From contig JAENXO010000152.1 in the NCBI GenBank assembly GCA_016649455.1, positions 1 to 6,491 on the forward strand: DNA of 6,491 bases, read 5' to 3'. The number at the start of each line of letters is the position of its first letter. Position 1 is the stretch's first letter. A model generated the notes under the pieces. It ran no database searches. It saw nothing but the letters and a program-made list of their open reading frames with translations, and had not been told where the DNA came from. Source of the DNA: Gemmatimonadota bacterium. GTDB lineage: Bacteria; Gemmatimonadota; Gemmatimonadetes; Palauibacterales; Palauibacteraceae. Shown here piece after piece: positions 1 through 6,491 of the stretch. The translations under genes were made by a program, and so were the position numbers.

Positions 1-735
1 AACGGGCAGGTACGGGAAGCTGCCGTGACCGCCGGACGTTCGACGACGTCCGAGAAGATGATCGCCTTCAAGTACGATACGGCGCTGGCGCAGCTGCTCG
101 GCAACGTCCTGCCGCAGGGCGTGGGCGTCGTCGGATTCGTGCTCGCCGCGCTGCTCGGCGCGGTCGTGAGTTCGTTGGCCGCGATGCTGAACGCCGCGTC
201 GACGATCTTCTCGATGGACGTGTTCAAGAAGTTCATCCGGCCGAAGGCGAGCCAGGAATTGACAGTCCGAGTGGGCCGGTACGCGGTCGTGGCATTCGGG
301 CTCGTGGCGATCTTCCTCGCACCGCAGCTCGGGAACCCGGCGATCAGCAACAGCATCTTCACGATCATCCAGGAGGGGCAGGGATTCATCTCACCGGGAA
401 TCCTGGCGGTGTTCGCCTTCGGGCTTCTGGTCCGCAAGGGACCCGCCGTGTGTGGAACGGCCGGCCTGCTCACCAACATCGTGGCTTACGGCCTGCTGAA
501 GGTGGCGGTGCCGGATCTCCAGTTTCTGAATCGCATGGCAGTGTGTTTCGGTCTCTGCCTGCTGGTGATGGCGGCGATCACGCTCCTCAAGCCGCTGGAC
601 GAGCCGATCGTGTTCGAGAAGAACACCGAGATCGCACTGGAAACATCGGGGATCGCCAAAGTCGGCGGAATCCTGGTGATCGGGACGGCGCTGGTGTTCT
701 ACTTCCTGTTCAGCTCGATGGGATTCGCGGGGTAG
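1..735 (+). CDS. Sodium/solute symporter (SSS/SGLT-like), C-terminal half, 5' end outside window
   Basis: The reading frame is open from base 1 and stops at TAG 733-735, giving 244 residues. SSS proteins usually have about 480-600, so roughly the N-terminal half lies upstream; the GTG at 25 is an internal Val, not a start. About six hydrophobic segments are visible, near residues 41-62, 92-110, 127-144, 150-167, 178-196 and 221-239. The segment with A54, S57 and S58, followed by LNAASTIFSMDVFKKF, matches TM8 of Vibrio SGLT, where Ala361, Ser364 and Ser365 line the Na2 sodium site with the same spacing. The later IIQEGQGFISPGILAVF resembles TM10, whose Gln (here Q124) contacts sugar in vSGLT/SGLT1. 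The family couples Na+ entry to solute uptake across the inner membrane. A sugar substrate fits that motif and the nearby glycosidase, but the discriminating N-terminal residues are missing. The stop shares one base with the next gene. Confidence 0.9.
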   Translation, partial: NGQVREAAVTAGRSTTSEKMIAFKYDTALAQLLGNVLPQGVGVVGFVLAALLGAVVSSLAAMLNAASTIFSMDVFKKFIRPKASQELTVRVGRYAVVAFGLVAIFLAPQLGNPAISNSIFTIIQEGQGFISPGILAVFAFGLLVRKGPAVCGTAGLLTNIVAYGLLKVAVPDLQFLNRMAVCFGLCLLVMAAITLLKPLDEPIVFEKNTEIALETSGIAKVGGILVIGTALVFYFLFSSMGFAG

Positions 736-1483
736 TGACAGTGCGCGCGTGGCTTCAGAGAAGGCCGGATCTTCGTAAGTCTGTGGCGATAGCTGCCCTC
801 GTCGGGGTGGCGTTGATCGCGGTGGCGAGACCTGCGAGCGCCCAGAGAATCAGTCAGGAGAGAGTCAGCTTCGAGACGGGCTCCTTTTCGGCCACGCTCG
901 AAGGATCGATCACGGGCTACGGGATCGCCGACTATCTGCTCGGCGCCAGGGCCGGCCAGATGATGAGCGTCGGGTTCGAGACGGATAACACGATCAGCTA
1001 CTTCAACGTGCTGCTGCCGGAATCAGAAGCGGCGATCTTCATAGGTTCCACGTCCGGCAACGAGTGGACCGGGGTGCTGCCGTCCGACGGGACTACACGA
1101 TTCGCGTCTGCATGATGCGCAGCGCGGCGAGACGGAACGAGTCGGCGAACTACATGGTGACCGTCAGCATCCGGGGTGACCCACCGACCGGAGCGCCCGC
1201 CAGCGACGCGAAGAAACCTGGCACGCCCTACCATGCTACCGGCCAGGTACGATGCTCGATCGGCACCGACCTGAAGGGTTCGAGCCTGTGCGAGTTCGGC
1301 GTGATCCGCGGCCAGCCGGGAAGGGCGGAGGTTCACGTGACCGCGCCGGGTGGAGAACTCCGAGTGATTCGGTTTACCGACGAAGTCGCTGAGGCGCCGT
1401 ATGCCGACGTGAAGCTGACGGCGAAGAAGACCGGCGACTTCGAGTTATGCGTCATTCCGGAAGCGGTGATAACGGGCGGCTGA
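735..1483 (+). pseudogene. Exported two-domain protein with PliG/YcgK-like N-terminal domain, broken by a -1 frameshift
   Basis: GTG 735-737 overlaps the symporter TAG by one base, suggesting translational coupling; GTG 741 is an alternative start. The N-terminus reads as a signal peptide: a basic region, a hydrophobic core (about residues 17-31), then PASA with likely cleavage after A36. Residues 41-118 (EGSITGYGIADYLLGARAGQ to LPSDG) continue only in another frame as DYTIRVCMMRSAARR, so the domain is split. The first frame ends at TGA 1113-1115. Moving to the -1 frame at GGG 1089-1091 restores 249 residues ending at TGA 1481-1483, as expected if one G of a GGGG run was lost. The domain resembles E. 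coli PliG (YcgK), a periplasmic g-type lysozyme inhibitor (from memory); inhibitor activity here is unproven. Residues about 168-249 form a second domain with C174 and C186 and a VIPEAVITGG end. It may be a decayed gene or an assembly error. Confidence 0.75.
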
Positions 1484-1583
1484 TAGCCGACATTCAGGTC
1501 GGGTCGAGAAGGCACGGTGGCGCGATTCTCGCATATTCCGGGAAAGACGAGGTCCCTTTCACCGTAGACAGGATGAACTCTCG
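1484..1583 (+). promoter_or_regulatory. Intergenic leader before the glycosyltransferase operon; probable promoter region
   Basis: This is the only non-coding gap upstream of the three-gene operon, so its promoter is expected here. No convincing -35/-10 pair is visible: CATATT at 1532-1537 matches 4 of 6 bases of a sigma-70 -10 box, but no good -35 lies 16-18 bases upstream. A short inverted repeat, CCGAC at 1487-1491 and GTCGG at 1498-1502, sits just after the upstream stop and has no T tract. AGGA at 1570-1573 lies ten bases before ATG 1584 and could be the ribosome binding site. Confidence 0.3.
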
Positions 1584-2813
1584 ATGCGAACGGGCCAGCC
1601 GGAGTCCGCCGACAACGCTGGGGAATCGACATCCCTCAGCAAAAAGGAGAGCGCGGGAGCATGCGAGCTGAGTGTGGTGATACCGTGTTACAATGAAGCC
1701 GAGACTGTCGCGCGATGCATTGCGATCGCTTCTAAAGCCATGTCAGAACACGGTATCCTCGGAGAGGTCGTGGTAGCGGACAACCGCAGCAGCGACGGAT
1801 CCGCAGAGATTGCCAGGAAAGCTGGTGCGCGGGTCGTTCTCGTGACTGAGCCGGGCTACGGCAACGCTCTTCTCGGCGGAATTGAGGCCGCTCGCGGAGG
1901 ATTGATCGTGATGGGAGATGCGGACGGTAGCTACGACTTCGCGGAGATCCCCGCTTTCGTTGAGAAGCTCCGCGGAGGATTTGATCTGGTACAGGGCTGT
2001 CGCATGCCGGCTGGGGGCGGACGCGTTGCCCCGAACGCAATGCCCTTCGCACATCGGTGGATCGGCAACCCCCTGCTGTCGCACCTAGTGCGCAGGTGGT
2101 TCGACACGCCGGTCCACGACGTTCAATGCGGGCTTCGTGGATTTCGCCGCGAACTCGTCGAGCGCCTCGACCTCCGCTGTTCCGGAATGGAGTTCGCGAG
2201 CGAGATGGTCGTGAAGGCGGCTCTGGCCGGTGTCAGAACCGCCGAGATACCGATCACGCTCCATCCGGACGGCCGGATCGCGGGACGGCCCCACCTCCGG
2301 ACGTTTCGCGATGGATGGCGGAATTTGCGGTTCATGCTCCTGTTCAGCCCTCGCTGGCTGTTTGTCATCCCTGGCACGGTCCTCGGTGGCCTCGGCCTCG
2401 TTGCCGCGGTCGCTGGCTATGTGGGCGTCGAAGCGGGACCGGTTCGCTTCGATGTTCATACGCTGCTTGTAGGCTGTCTGTTAATAATCGTCGGGTATCA
2501 GGCCGCATGGTTCTCAGTACTCGCGAAGGAGTACGGTAGAACGCAGGGGTTGCTGCCCGGGCGACCGCGCATTCGGCGGGGCTCGGACCTCGCCGGCCTG
2601 GAGGCCGGGCTTCTCGCGGGACTCGCAGGCATAGTCTCCGGAGTGGCCATGATCGTGATCGCAGTCCTCGAATGGCGGGCGACCGGGTTCGGTGACCTCG
2701 ACTACAGCCGCACAATGCGATGGGTGATTCCCGGTGCCGCACTGACGACGGTCGGATTCCAGACGGTGCTGGGGAGCTTCTTCCTCAGCATTCTCGAGCT
2801 GCCGCATCGATGA
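1584..2813 (+). CDS. Family 2 glycosyltransferase, polyprenyl-phosphate-sugar synthase type with C-terminal membrane anchor
   Basis: The 409-residue product has a GT-A fold domain at about 29-250, then four likely membrane helices (about 258-281, 292-314, 340-363, 380-405). LSVVIPCYNEAETVARC (29-45) is the GT2 nucleotide-sugar strand. VVADNRSSDGS (63-73) is the second conserved element, and GDADGSYDF (111-119) carries the DxD metal and sugar-nucleotide site. The order matches dolichol-phosphate mannose synthase/GtrB-like enzymes, which move a sugar from NDP-sugar to a polyprenyl phosphate at the cytosolic membrane face. The sugar is not readable from sequence. ATG 1584 is favoured: it has AGGA ten bases upstream, and later in-frame starts would cut into the first strand, while ATG 1661 is out of frame. 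Residues 1-28 form a polar extension of unknown role. This is the first gene of the operon and it overlaps the methyltransferase by ATGA. The family call is secure; the substrate is unknown. Confidence 0.9.
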   Translation: MRTGQPESADNAGESTSLSKKESAGACELSVVIPCYNEAETVARCIAIASKAMSEHGILGEVVVADNRSSDGSAEIARKAGARVVLVTEPGYGNALLGGIEAARGGLIVMGDADGSYDFAEIPAFVEKLRGGFDLVQGCRMPAGGGRVAPNAMPFAHRWIGNPLLSHLVRRWFDTPVHDVQCGLRGFRRELVERLDLRCSGMEFASEMVVKAALAGVRTAEIPITLHPDGRIAGRPHLRTFRDGWRNLRFMLLFSPRWLFVIPGTVLGGLGLVAAVAGYVGVEAGPVRFDVHTLLVGCLLIIVGYQAAWFSVLAKEYGRTQGLLPGRPRIRRGSDLAGLEAGLLAGLAGIVSGVAMIVIAVLEWRATGFGDLDYSRTMRWVIPGAALTTVGFQTVLGSFFLSILELPHR

Positions 2814-3415
2814 TTGAACGCTTGCACGAGCGATCAGTACGCCCACGGAGGGTTCGCATCCTGGCAGCCCACCTCGCCGCTCTGCTTCCACGGGATGCCT
2901 GGGTACTCGACGTCGGCTGTGGCGACGGGGCGGTTGCACGTGAGATAATGCGGCTCCGCCCGGATCTCTCCGTGGTCGGCATAGACACCTTGGTGCGCCC
3001 TGTCGTGGCGATTTCCGTCGTCAGGTTCGACGGAAGACGAATTCCGTTCAGGAACGGCTCGTTCGATGCCGCGATATTAGTCGACGTCCTCCACCACGCG
3101 GACGACCCGGCGGTGCTCCTTGCGGACACTTCACGCGTCTGCCGCAGGTGCATCGTGATAAAGGACCACCTTCTCCAGGGAGTCGGAGCCGGGCTCACTC
3201 TCCGGTTCATGGATCGGGTCGGGAACACGCGTCACTCCGTCGCGACGCCGTACACATACCTCAGTCCGCAGCAATGGGCCTCGCTTTTTGAGCGGGACGA
3301 CCTCGTGCCTGACCTGTGGGAAGAGCGACTTGGGCTGTATCCGTTTCCGGCTTCCCTCGTATTCGAGCGCTCTCTCCACTTCGTCGCGCGCCTGGCTCCA
3401 GCCTCAGCTCGATGA
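2810..3415 (+). CDS. Class I SAM-dependent methyltransferase (Methyltransf_11-like)
   Basis: The 201-residue product has a Rossmann-type methyltransferase core. VLDVGCGDGAVARE (32-45) is motif I, the glycine-rich SAM loop. VVGIDT (55-60) ends strand 2, with D59 placed to bind the ribose hydroxyls. IPFRNGSFDAAILVDVLHH (78-96) covers the motif II/III region. The C-terminal part (about 120-201, with LRFMDRVGNTRHSVATPY) is probably the substrate-facing portion. The frame stays open upstream to an ATG at 2720, but that start would overlap the glycosyltransferase by 94 bases and add residues outside the fold. ATG 2810 overlaps its TGA as ATGA, has no Shine-Dalgarno upstream, and implies coupled translation. 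There is no signal peptide or membrane helix, so it is cytosolic. Lying between two glycosyltransferases, it may methylate a sugar, a lipid carrier or a glycan acceptor. The target is inference, and O-, N- or C-methylation cannot be distinguished. Confidence 0.9.
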   Translation: MIERLHERSVRPRRVRILAAHLAALLPRDAWVLDVGCGDGAVAREIMRLRPDLSVVGIDTLVRPVVAISVVRFDGRRIPFRNGSFDAAILVDVLHHADDPAVLLADTSRVCRRCIVIKDHLLQGVGAGLTLRFMDRVGNTRHSVATPYTYLSPQQWASLFERDDLVPDLWEERLGLYPFPASLVFERSLHFVARLAPASAR

Positions 3416-5043
3416 TCGCGCTGTTCATGTCACTCACGGAGTCGGAGCCACGCGGACTGCGCCGCTGGCGGCGAGCGGTATTGGCGAAAGCTCCGGTTCT
3501 ACTCGGGATAACTTCCGCACTGGTCACCGCATTCGTGTGGGCTGGGTCCGACTTTGGCGCCGTCAAGCACGACGAAGCCGCGTATGAGCTTCAGGCGGAG
3601 ATCTTCGCCCACGGTCGCTGGAGCCTGGCGACGCCAGAGCCGTCGGAGTTCTTCGAGCAGACGCACGTGCTCATCGAGCCAACTCTTGCATCCAAGTACC
3701 CACCAGGACACTCGCTGTTGATGTCTCTGGGGGCAATGGTTGGCGCCGTTTCGCTGGTGTCGCTCCTTCTTACTGCCGTGGCGGGGACTCTTGTCTATTC
3801 GCTGGCGGTGCGAGTAGCGGGTGGCTCCGTCGGGCTTCTGACATGGGCAATCTGGACGACCTCCGCTCAGAATCTGTACTGGCGCGCGTCGATGTTCTCG
3901 GAGCTCACGACTTCGGCGGCGATCCTCATGGCCTGGTGGCTCGTCCTGCGCTGGCGCGACCGGCCAGGTGCCGCGACACTCGGGGCGCTGGCAGGAGTCG
4001 TGGCCTGGGGCGGCATTACGCGCCCCCTGACCATGCTGGCCCTGTCACTCCCCATCGCCTGGATAGTGATGCGCTTCGCTATACGCGAACGAAGGTGGCG
4101 GGAGCTTGGTCTGGCCGCAGCAGTCGGATTCGTGGTTCTCGGAATCTGGCCGGCCTGGAGTTACGGTACACTCGGGTCAGCTACTCGCTCTCCCCACTCG
4201 GAATATACGGAGCAGTACATGCCATGGGACCGGATCGGCTTCGGGCTCAGCTCGGAGGAGCCGCTCCGGCAAGGGCCGCCCGATGTCGAGTTCTTGTTGA
4301 GCGCACAATTCGGGGAATTGCACGAGAACCATCAGCCCGCCGCACTTCCTGGCATTCTCGGCCACCGCATTCTTAACTTGCTTTTCCTGGAGTTCAGGGG
4401 CTGGCGCATCGCATTCCTTGTGTTCGCGGTGGTCGGTGTATTTCTCCAACCGCGCCTGGCGACGTTTCTCGGGGCCAGCGTGGCGTTCCTGATCCTGGCA
4501 TATCTTCCCTACGCACACGCCTCGGACTGGACAGTCTACTACCTCGAGATCCTGCCGGTCGGGTGCTTCTTCATCGCGGTCGGTCTCGTCGAGCTCTTCG
4601 AGCGCAGCGAGGTGGCAGTGCAGGGGTCGGCCCGGCCGGCTGCGGGAGTCTCATCGTCCGGGGTGCTCGTCGCTGCGGTCCTTGTGGCAATCCTGGGGCT
4701 CTCCGTTCCCAGCATCATCGGGGTCCGTGAGACGCTCGCGAAGCGGGCCGGTCCGCTCAAGGGACTGGAATCATGTCTCGCTGGGGTCCGCATACCCGCC
4801 GGCGTGATCGTCCGCTATGCGCCCGATCACGTCATGCATCTGAGCCTGGTCCGAAACGTGGCCGAGCCCGCGACCGCTCCGGTCATCACTGCTCTCGACC
4901 GAGGACCGGACAATGACCGGCTTCTTCGAGCACGCCCGGAAAGGATCTGGTACCTGTATGATGAGCGGGCCAATACGCTCGCTCGCCTTGAGACCGGGCA
5001 GGCGTCCTCTCGTCGATCGGAGGTTGTCCGGACCTGTCAGTAG
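3412..5043 (+). CDS. GT-C fold integral membrane glycosyltransferase (PMT/ArnT-like, GT39/GT83 type)
   Basis: The 543-residue product has about eleven to twelve hydrophobic segments, including about 27-45, 101-136, 139-151, 163-181, 188-203, 206-222, 232-249, 333-346, 349-368, 376-396 and 417-438. Between the first two lies a loop with HDEAAY (D54, E55) and KYPPGH (95-100). An acidic residue in this first periplasmic loop is the usual catalytic base of GT-C enzymes, which use polyprenyl-phosphate sugars. The last hundred or so residues follow the final helix and look like a small periplasmic domain (VIVRYAPDHVMHLSLVRN at 466-483). ATG 3412 overlaps the methyltransferase TGA as ATGA; an in-frame ATG at 3316 would overlap that gene by 100 bases and is rejected. 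No Shine-Dalgarno is visible, so coupled translation is likely. As last gene of the operon it plausibly uses the lipid-linked sugar made by the GT2. Acceptor (lipid, protein or glycan) is unknown. GT39 versus GT83 cannot be settled here. Confidence 0.87.
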   Translation: MIALFMSLTESEPRGLRRWRRAVLAKAPVLLGITSALVTAFVWAGSDFGAVKHDEAAYELQAEIFAHGRWSLATPEPSEFFEQTHVLIEPTLASKYPPGHSLLMSLGAMVGAVSLVSLLLTAVAGTLVYSLAVRVAGGSVGLLTWAIWTTSAQNLYWRASMFSELTTSAAILMAWWLVLRWRDRPGAATLGALAGVVAWGGITRPLTMLALSLPIAWIVMRFAIRERRWRELGLAAAVGFVVLGIWPAWSYGTLGSATRSPHSEYTEQYMPWDRIGFGLSSEEPLRQGPPDVEFLLSAQFGELHENHQPAALPGILGHRILNLLFLEFRGWRIAFLVFAVVGVFLQPRLATFLGASVAFLILAYLPYAHASDWTVYYLEILPVGCFFIAVGLVELFERSEVAVQGSARPAAGVSSSGVLVAAVLVAILGLSVPSIIGVRETLAKRAGPLKGLESCLAGVRIPAGVIVRYAPDHVMHLSLVRNVAEPATAPVITALDRGPDNDRLLRARPERIWYLYDERANTLARLETGQASSRRSEVVRTCQ

Positions 5044-5109
5044 CGCTCCCGGAAAGTATGCCCACAAACGTCGTGGGCGGGCACCGCTCAAGAGGGCCCT
5101 AATGCCTGG

Positions 5110-5130
5110 CCCGTCAGCGGCGCTGACGGG
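5110..5130. terminator. Perfect 9-bp stem-loop between convergent genes; candidate terminator
   Basis: CCCGTCAGC at 5110-5118 and GCTGACGGG at 5122-5130 are exact inverted repeats around a three-base GGC loop. The hairpin lies 66 bases after the GT-C stop and 46 bases past the glycosidase stop on the other strand, the usual place for a shared bidirectional terminator. Neither strand shows a T tract after the stem, so it is not a classic Rho-independent terminator; it could act with Rho or protect 3' ends. A weaker hairpin, GCCCAC at 5060-5065 with GTGGGC at 5073-5078, lies closer to the GT-C stop. The rest of the gap (5044-5176) shows nothing else. Confidence 0.45.
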
Positions 5131-5176
5131 ATCCGTCAATTCATGGAGTCGGCCCTGTGCCGAGAATTCCCCGAGT

Positions 5177-6491
5177 CTACCGTTCCGAATTCAGGATCCA
5201 CACCCTCGCCGACAGCGATGGAAGCTCTGCCTGGAGGGTGCCGTCTTTGACCCGGAGGTCGCTTGTCCCGTTGGCGGGGTACGACGCCTTCCATGATCCG
5301 TTCGCTGCCTCGATTGAGATGTCCAGCGGATCGTCCGATGCGTTGAATGCGACGATCGCCCACTGATCGCCCAGGCTCCGCTCGTAGACCAGGACGCGGT
5401 TGGCGTCGTCCACCTCGAGCCACTCGACTTCACCGTCCGTAAACAGCCGCAGGTTGTCCCGTCGCAGCGCGATCAATCCCTGGTAGGTCTCGAACAGGCC
5501 GAGGTCGGGCTGAACGTGGTTGGCGGTACGTGGCCGGCCCATCGGGTGCGTGACCTCGTCCTCATACTCCAGCTCGTCCCACACCATCGGCTTTCGCTGA
5601 TCCGGATCGTCGGCGCCCCACATGCCGACCTCGTCACCGTACCAGACGTGCGGCGCGCCAATCCACGTGAACTGCTGGACCAGGATCATCTCCTGGATCT
5701 CGCGGGTGCGCCTGTCCGGGCTGTCGATCCGGTAGTCGGGGTTTTCTTTCGGATTGACCTGGTGCTTGTAGCGGCCGCGATTGAAGATGGACGTGCTGAT
5801 CCGCGGACTGTCGTGACTGGAGGTCAGGTTCATCATCGCCCGGAGGTTCGGGTCCGGGATTCCCGCCGCCACCGAGTCGAGAGCCGCTGCGTACTGCGAG
5901 GCGCTGAGCCGCGGCGGCGCGCCGGCGAAGAAGCTTCGCGTCGGCTCGTACCAGCGGTAGTTCATCACGGCGTCGAACACGTCACCCTGCAGCCAGGGGG
6001 CCGGGTCGTACATCGTGTCCGGCCATTGCTCCCACCACACTTCGCCGACCAGGTACGCTTCCGGGTTGATATCACGGACTACCTTTCTGTACTCGCGCCA
6101 GAAGTCGAGCGGTACGATCTCCGCCACGTCCAGCCGGAAGCCGTCGACGCCGTCCGACGGATCGCCATCTCCGTTCGGATCGAGCCAGCGTCGGGTGACG
6201 TTGAACACGTGCTCCCGGACGGGAGGTACGAGCGTGCCGTCGATGGCTCCCTTCTGCGCACCCTCCGGGCGCCCGACCTTCCGCAATTCCGGCAGCTCCG
6301 GCACGCCTGCCCAGCCCGAGTAAGAGAACTCGTTGGTGTCCGGCGTCGCGGCGTCATCGAACCGCTCGATGGCGTACCAGTCGGCGTAGGCAGACGAGTC
6401 CTGGTTCTCCAGCACATCCTTCCAGGCCCAGAAGGTGATCCCAGTGTGGTTCCAGGAGTAGTCGACGATGATCCGCATACCGCGCCGGTGG
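5177..6491 (-). CDS. GH13 alpha-amylase family glycosidase (neopullulanase/cyclomaltodextrinase-like), 5' end outside window
   Basis: The frame runs from the right edge to TAG at 5179-5177. The bases before the Met at 6478 encode HRRG in frame, so this Met is internal. Numbering from it (433 residues), the four GH13 regions are: MRIIVDYSWNHTG (1-13, region I), GVDGFRLDVAE (110-120, nucleophile D117), AYLVGEVWWE (141-150, acid/base E146), and TSSHDSPR (219-226, transition-state D223). The catalytic triad is intact. YGDEVGMWGADDPDQRKPMVW-like sequence (280-300) recalls neopullulanase/cyclomaltodextrinase-type enzymes, which cut alpha-1,4 and sometimes alpha-1,6 links in maltodextrins. Residues about 345-433 form the C-terminal beta domain (VLVYERSLGDQWAIVAFNAS). 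The missing N-terminus hides any signal peptide or starch-binding domain, so location is unknown. Convergent with the GT operon. Family is secure; exact specificity is not. Confidence 0.93.
   Translation of the reverse strand, partial: HRRGMRIIVDYSWNHTGITFWAWKDVLENQDSSAYADWYAIERFDDAATPDTNEFSYSGWAGVPELPELRKVGRPEGAQKGAIDGTLVPPVREHVFNVTRRWLDPNGDGDPSDGVDGFRLDVAEIVPLDFWREYRKVVRDINPEAYLVGEVWWEQWPDTMYDPAPWLQGDVFDAVMNYRWYEPTRSFFAGAPPRLSASQYAAALDSVAAGIPDPNLRAMMNLTSSHDSPRISTSIFNRGRYKHQVNPKENPDYRIDSPDRRTREIQEMILVQQFTWIGAPHVWYGDEVGMWGADDPDQRKPMVWDELEYEDEVTHPMGRPRTANHVQPDLGLFETYQGLIALRRDNLRLFTDGEVEWLEVDDANRVLVYERSLGDQWAIVAFNASDDPLDISIEAANGSWKASYPANGTSDLRVKDGTLQAELPSLSARVWILNSER

Noticed and set aside
450..734. 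Open frame upstream of the signal peptide in the PliG-like gene's frame
   Set aside because: It is a shadow of the symporter in another frame; the real start is the GTG at 735 with a signal peptide directly after it.
1085..1100. Programmed -1 ribosomal frameshifting as an explanation for the split gene
   Set aside because: No X-XXY-YYZ slippery heptamer is present and no clear downstream pseudoknot is seen; a lost G explains it more simply.
1487..1502. CCGAC/GTCGG inverted repeat as a terminator for the PliG-like gene
   Set aside because: Only five base pairs with a six-base loop and no T tract; expected by chance in GC-rich DNA.
998..1632. Minus-strand open frames opposite the PliG-like gene
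   Set aside because: They lack recognisable motifs, are rich in Arg/Pro/Ser as expected of antisense GC-rich frames, and lie opposite a family-like coding region.
2720..2809. Longer N-terminus for the methyltransferase
   Set aside because: It overlaps the glycosyltransferase by 94 bases and adds residues with no fold logic; the ATGA overlap at 2810 is the better start.
2085..2939. Several overlapping minus-strand open frames opposite the GT2 gene
   Set aside because: Their composition is antisense-like and the plus strand encodes a clear GT2 domain.
3316..3411. Longer N-terminus for the GT-C protein
   Set aside because: It overlaps the methyltransferase coding region by 100 bases; the ATG at 3412 overlaps the stop and leads directly into the first membrane segment.
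4913..5366. Plus-strand open frames across the convergent gap and the glycosidase 3' end
   Set aside because: No motif, no ribosome binding site, and both ends overlap well-supported genes in other frames.

Overview
This is a GC-rich bacterial window. The genes are densely packed, several share start and stop bases, and one product has an export signal. No taxon marker is present. The gene types would fit a Gram-negative environmental bacterium, for example from Gemmatimonadota, Acidobacteriota or Planctomycetota, but that placement is a guess. There are no RNA genes, insertion sequences, CRISPR arrays or other long repeats.

Layout, left to right. (1) Positions 1-735 hold the C-terminal half of a sodium/solute symporter of the SSS (SGLT-like) family, cut by the left edge. 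(2) Positions 735-1483 hold an exported two-domain protein whose first domain resembles the PliG/YcgK type of periplasmic protein. It overlaps the symporter stop by one base and is broken by a -1 frameshift near 1089-1091; restoring one G gives a continuous 249-residue protein. (3) After a 100-base gap comes a tight three-gene plus-strand operon at 1584-5043: a membrane-anchored family 2 glycosyltransferase of the polyprenyl-phosphate-sugar synthase type, a class I SAM-dependent methyltransferase, and a multi-spanning GT-C glycosyltransferase. Both internal junctions are ATGA overlaps inside the same octamer, TCGATGAT. (4) A 133-base convergent gap carries a perfect 9-bp stem-loop. (5) Positions 5177-6491, minus strand, hold most of a GH13 alpha-amylase/neopullulanase-like glycosidase, cut by the right edge in its N-terminal part.

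How the genes may work together: the GT2 would load a sugar onto a polyprenyl-phosphate carrier at the inner membrane face, and the GT-C would use that lipid-linked sugar on the periplasmic side. The methyltransferase between them may modify the sugar, the acceptor or the carrier. This is inferred from family and gene order; substrate and acceptor cannot be read from sequence. The flanking symporter and GH13 enzyme suggest carbohydrate uptake and breakdown, but they need not belong to the same pathway.

Nothing here is clearly a new system. The best leads are the GT2-methyltransferase-GT-C cassette and the frameshifted two-domain exported protein.
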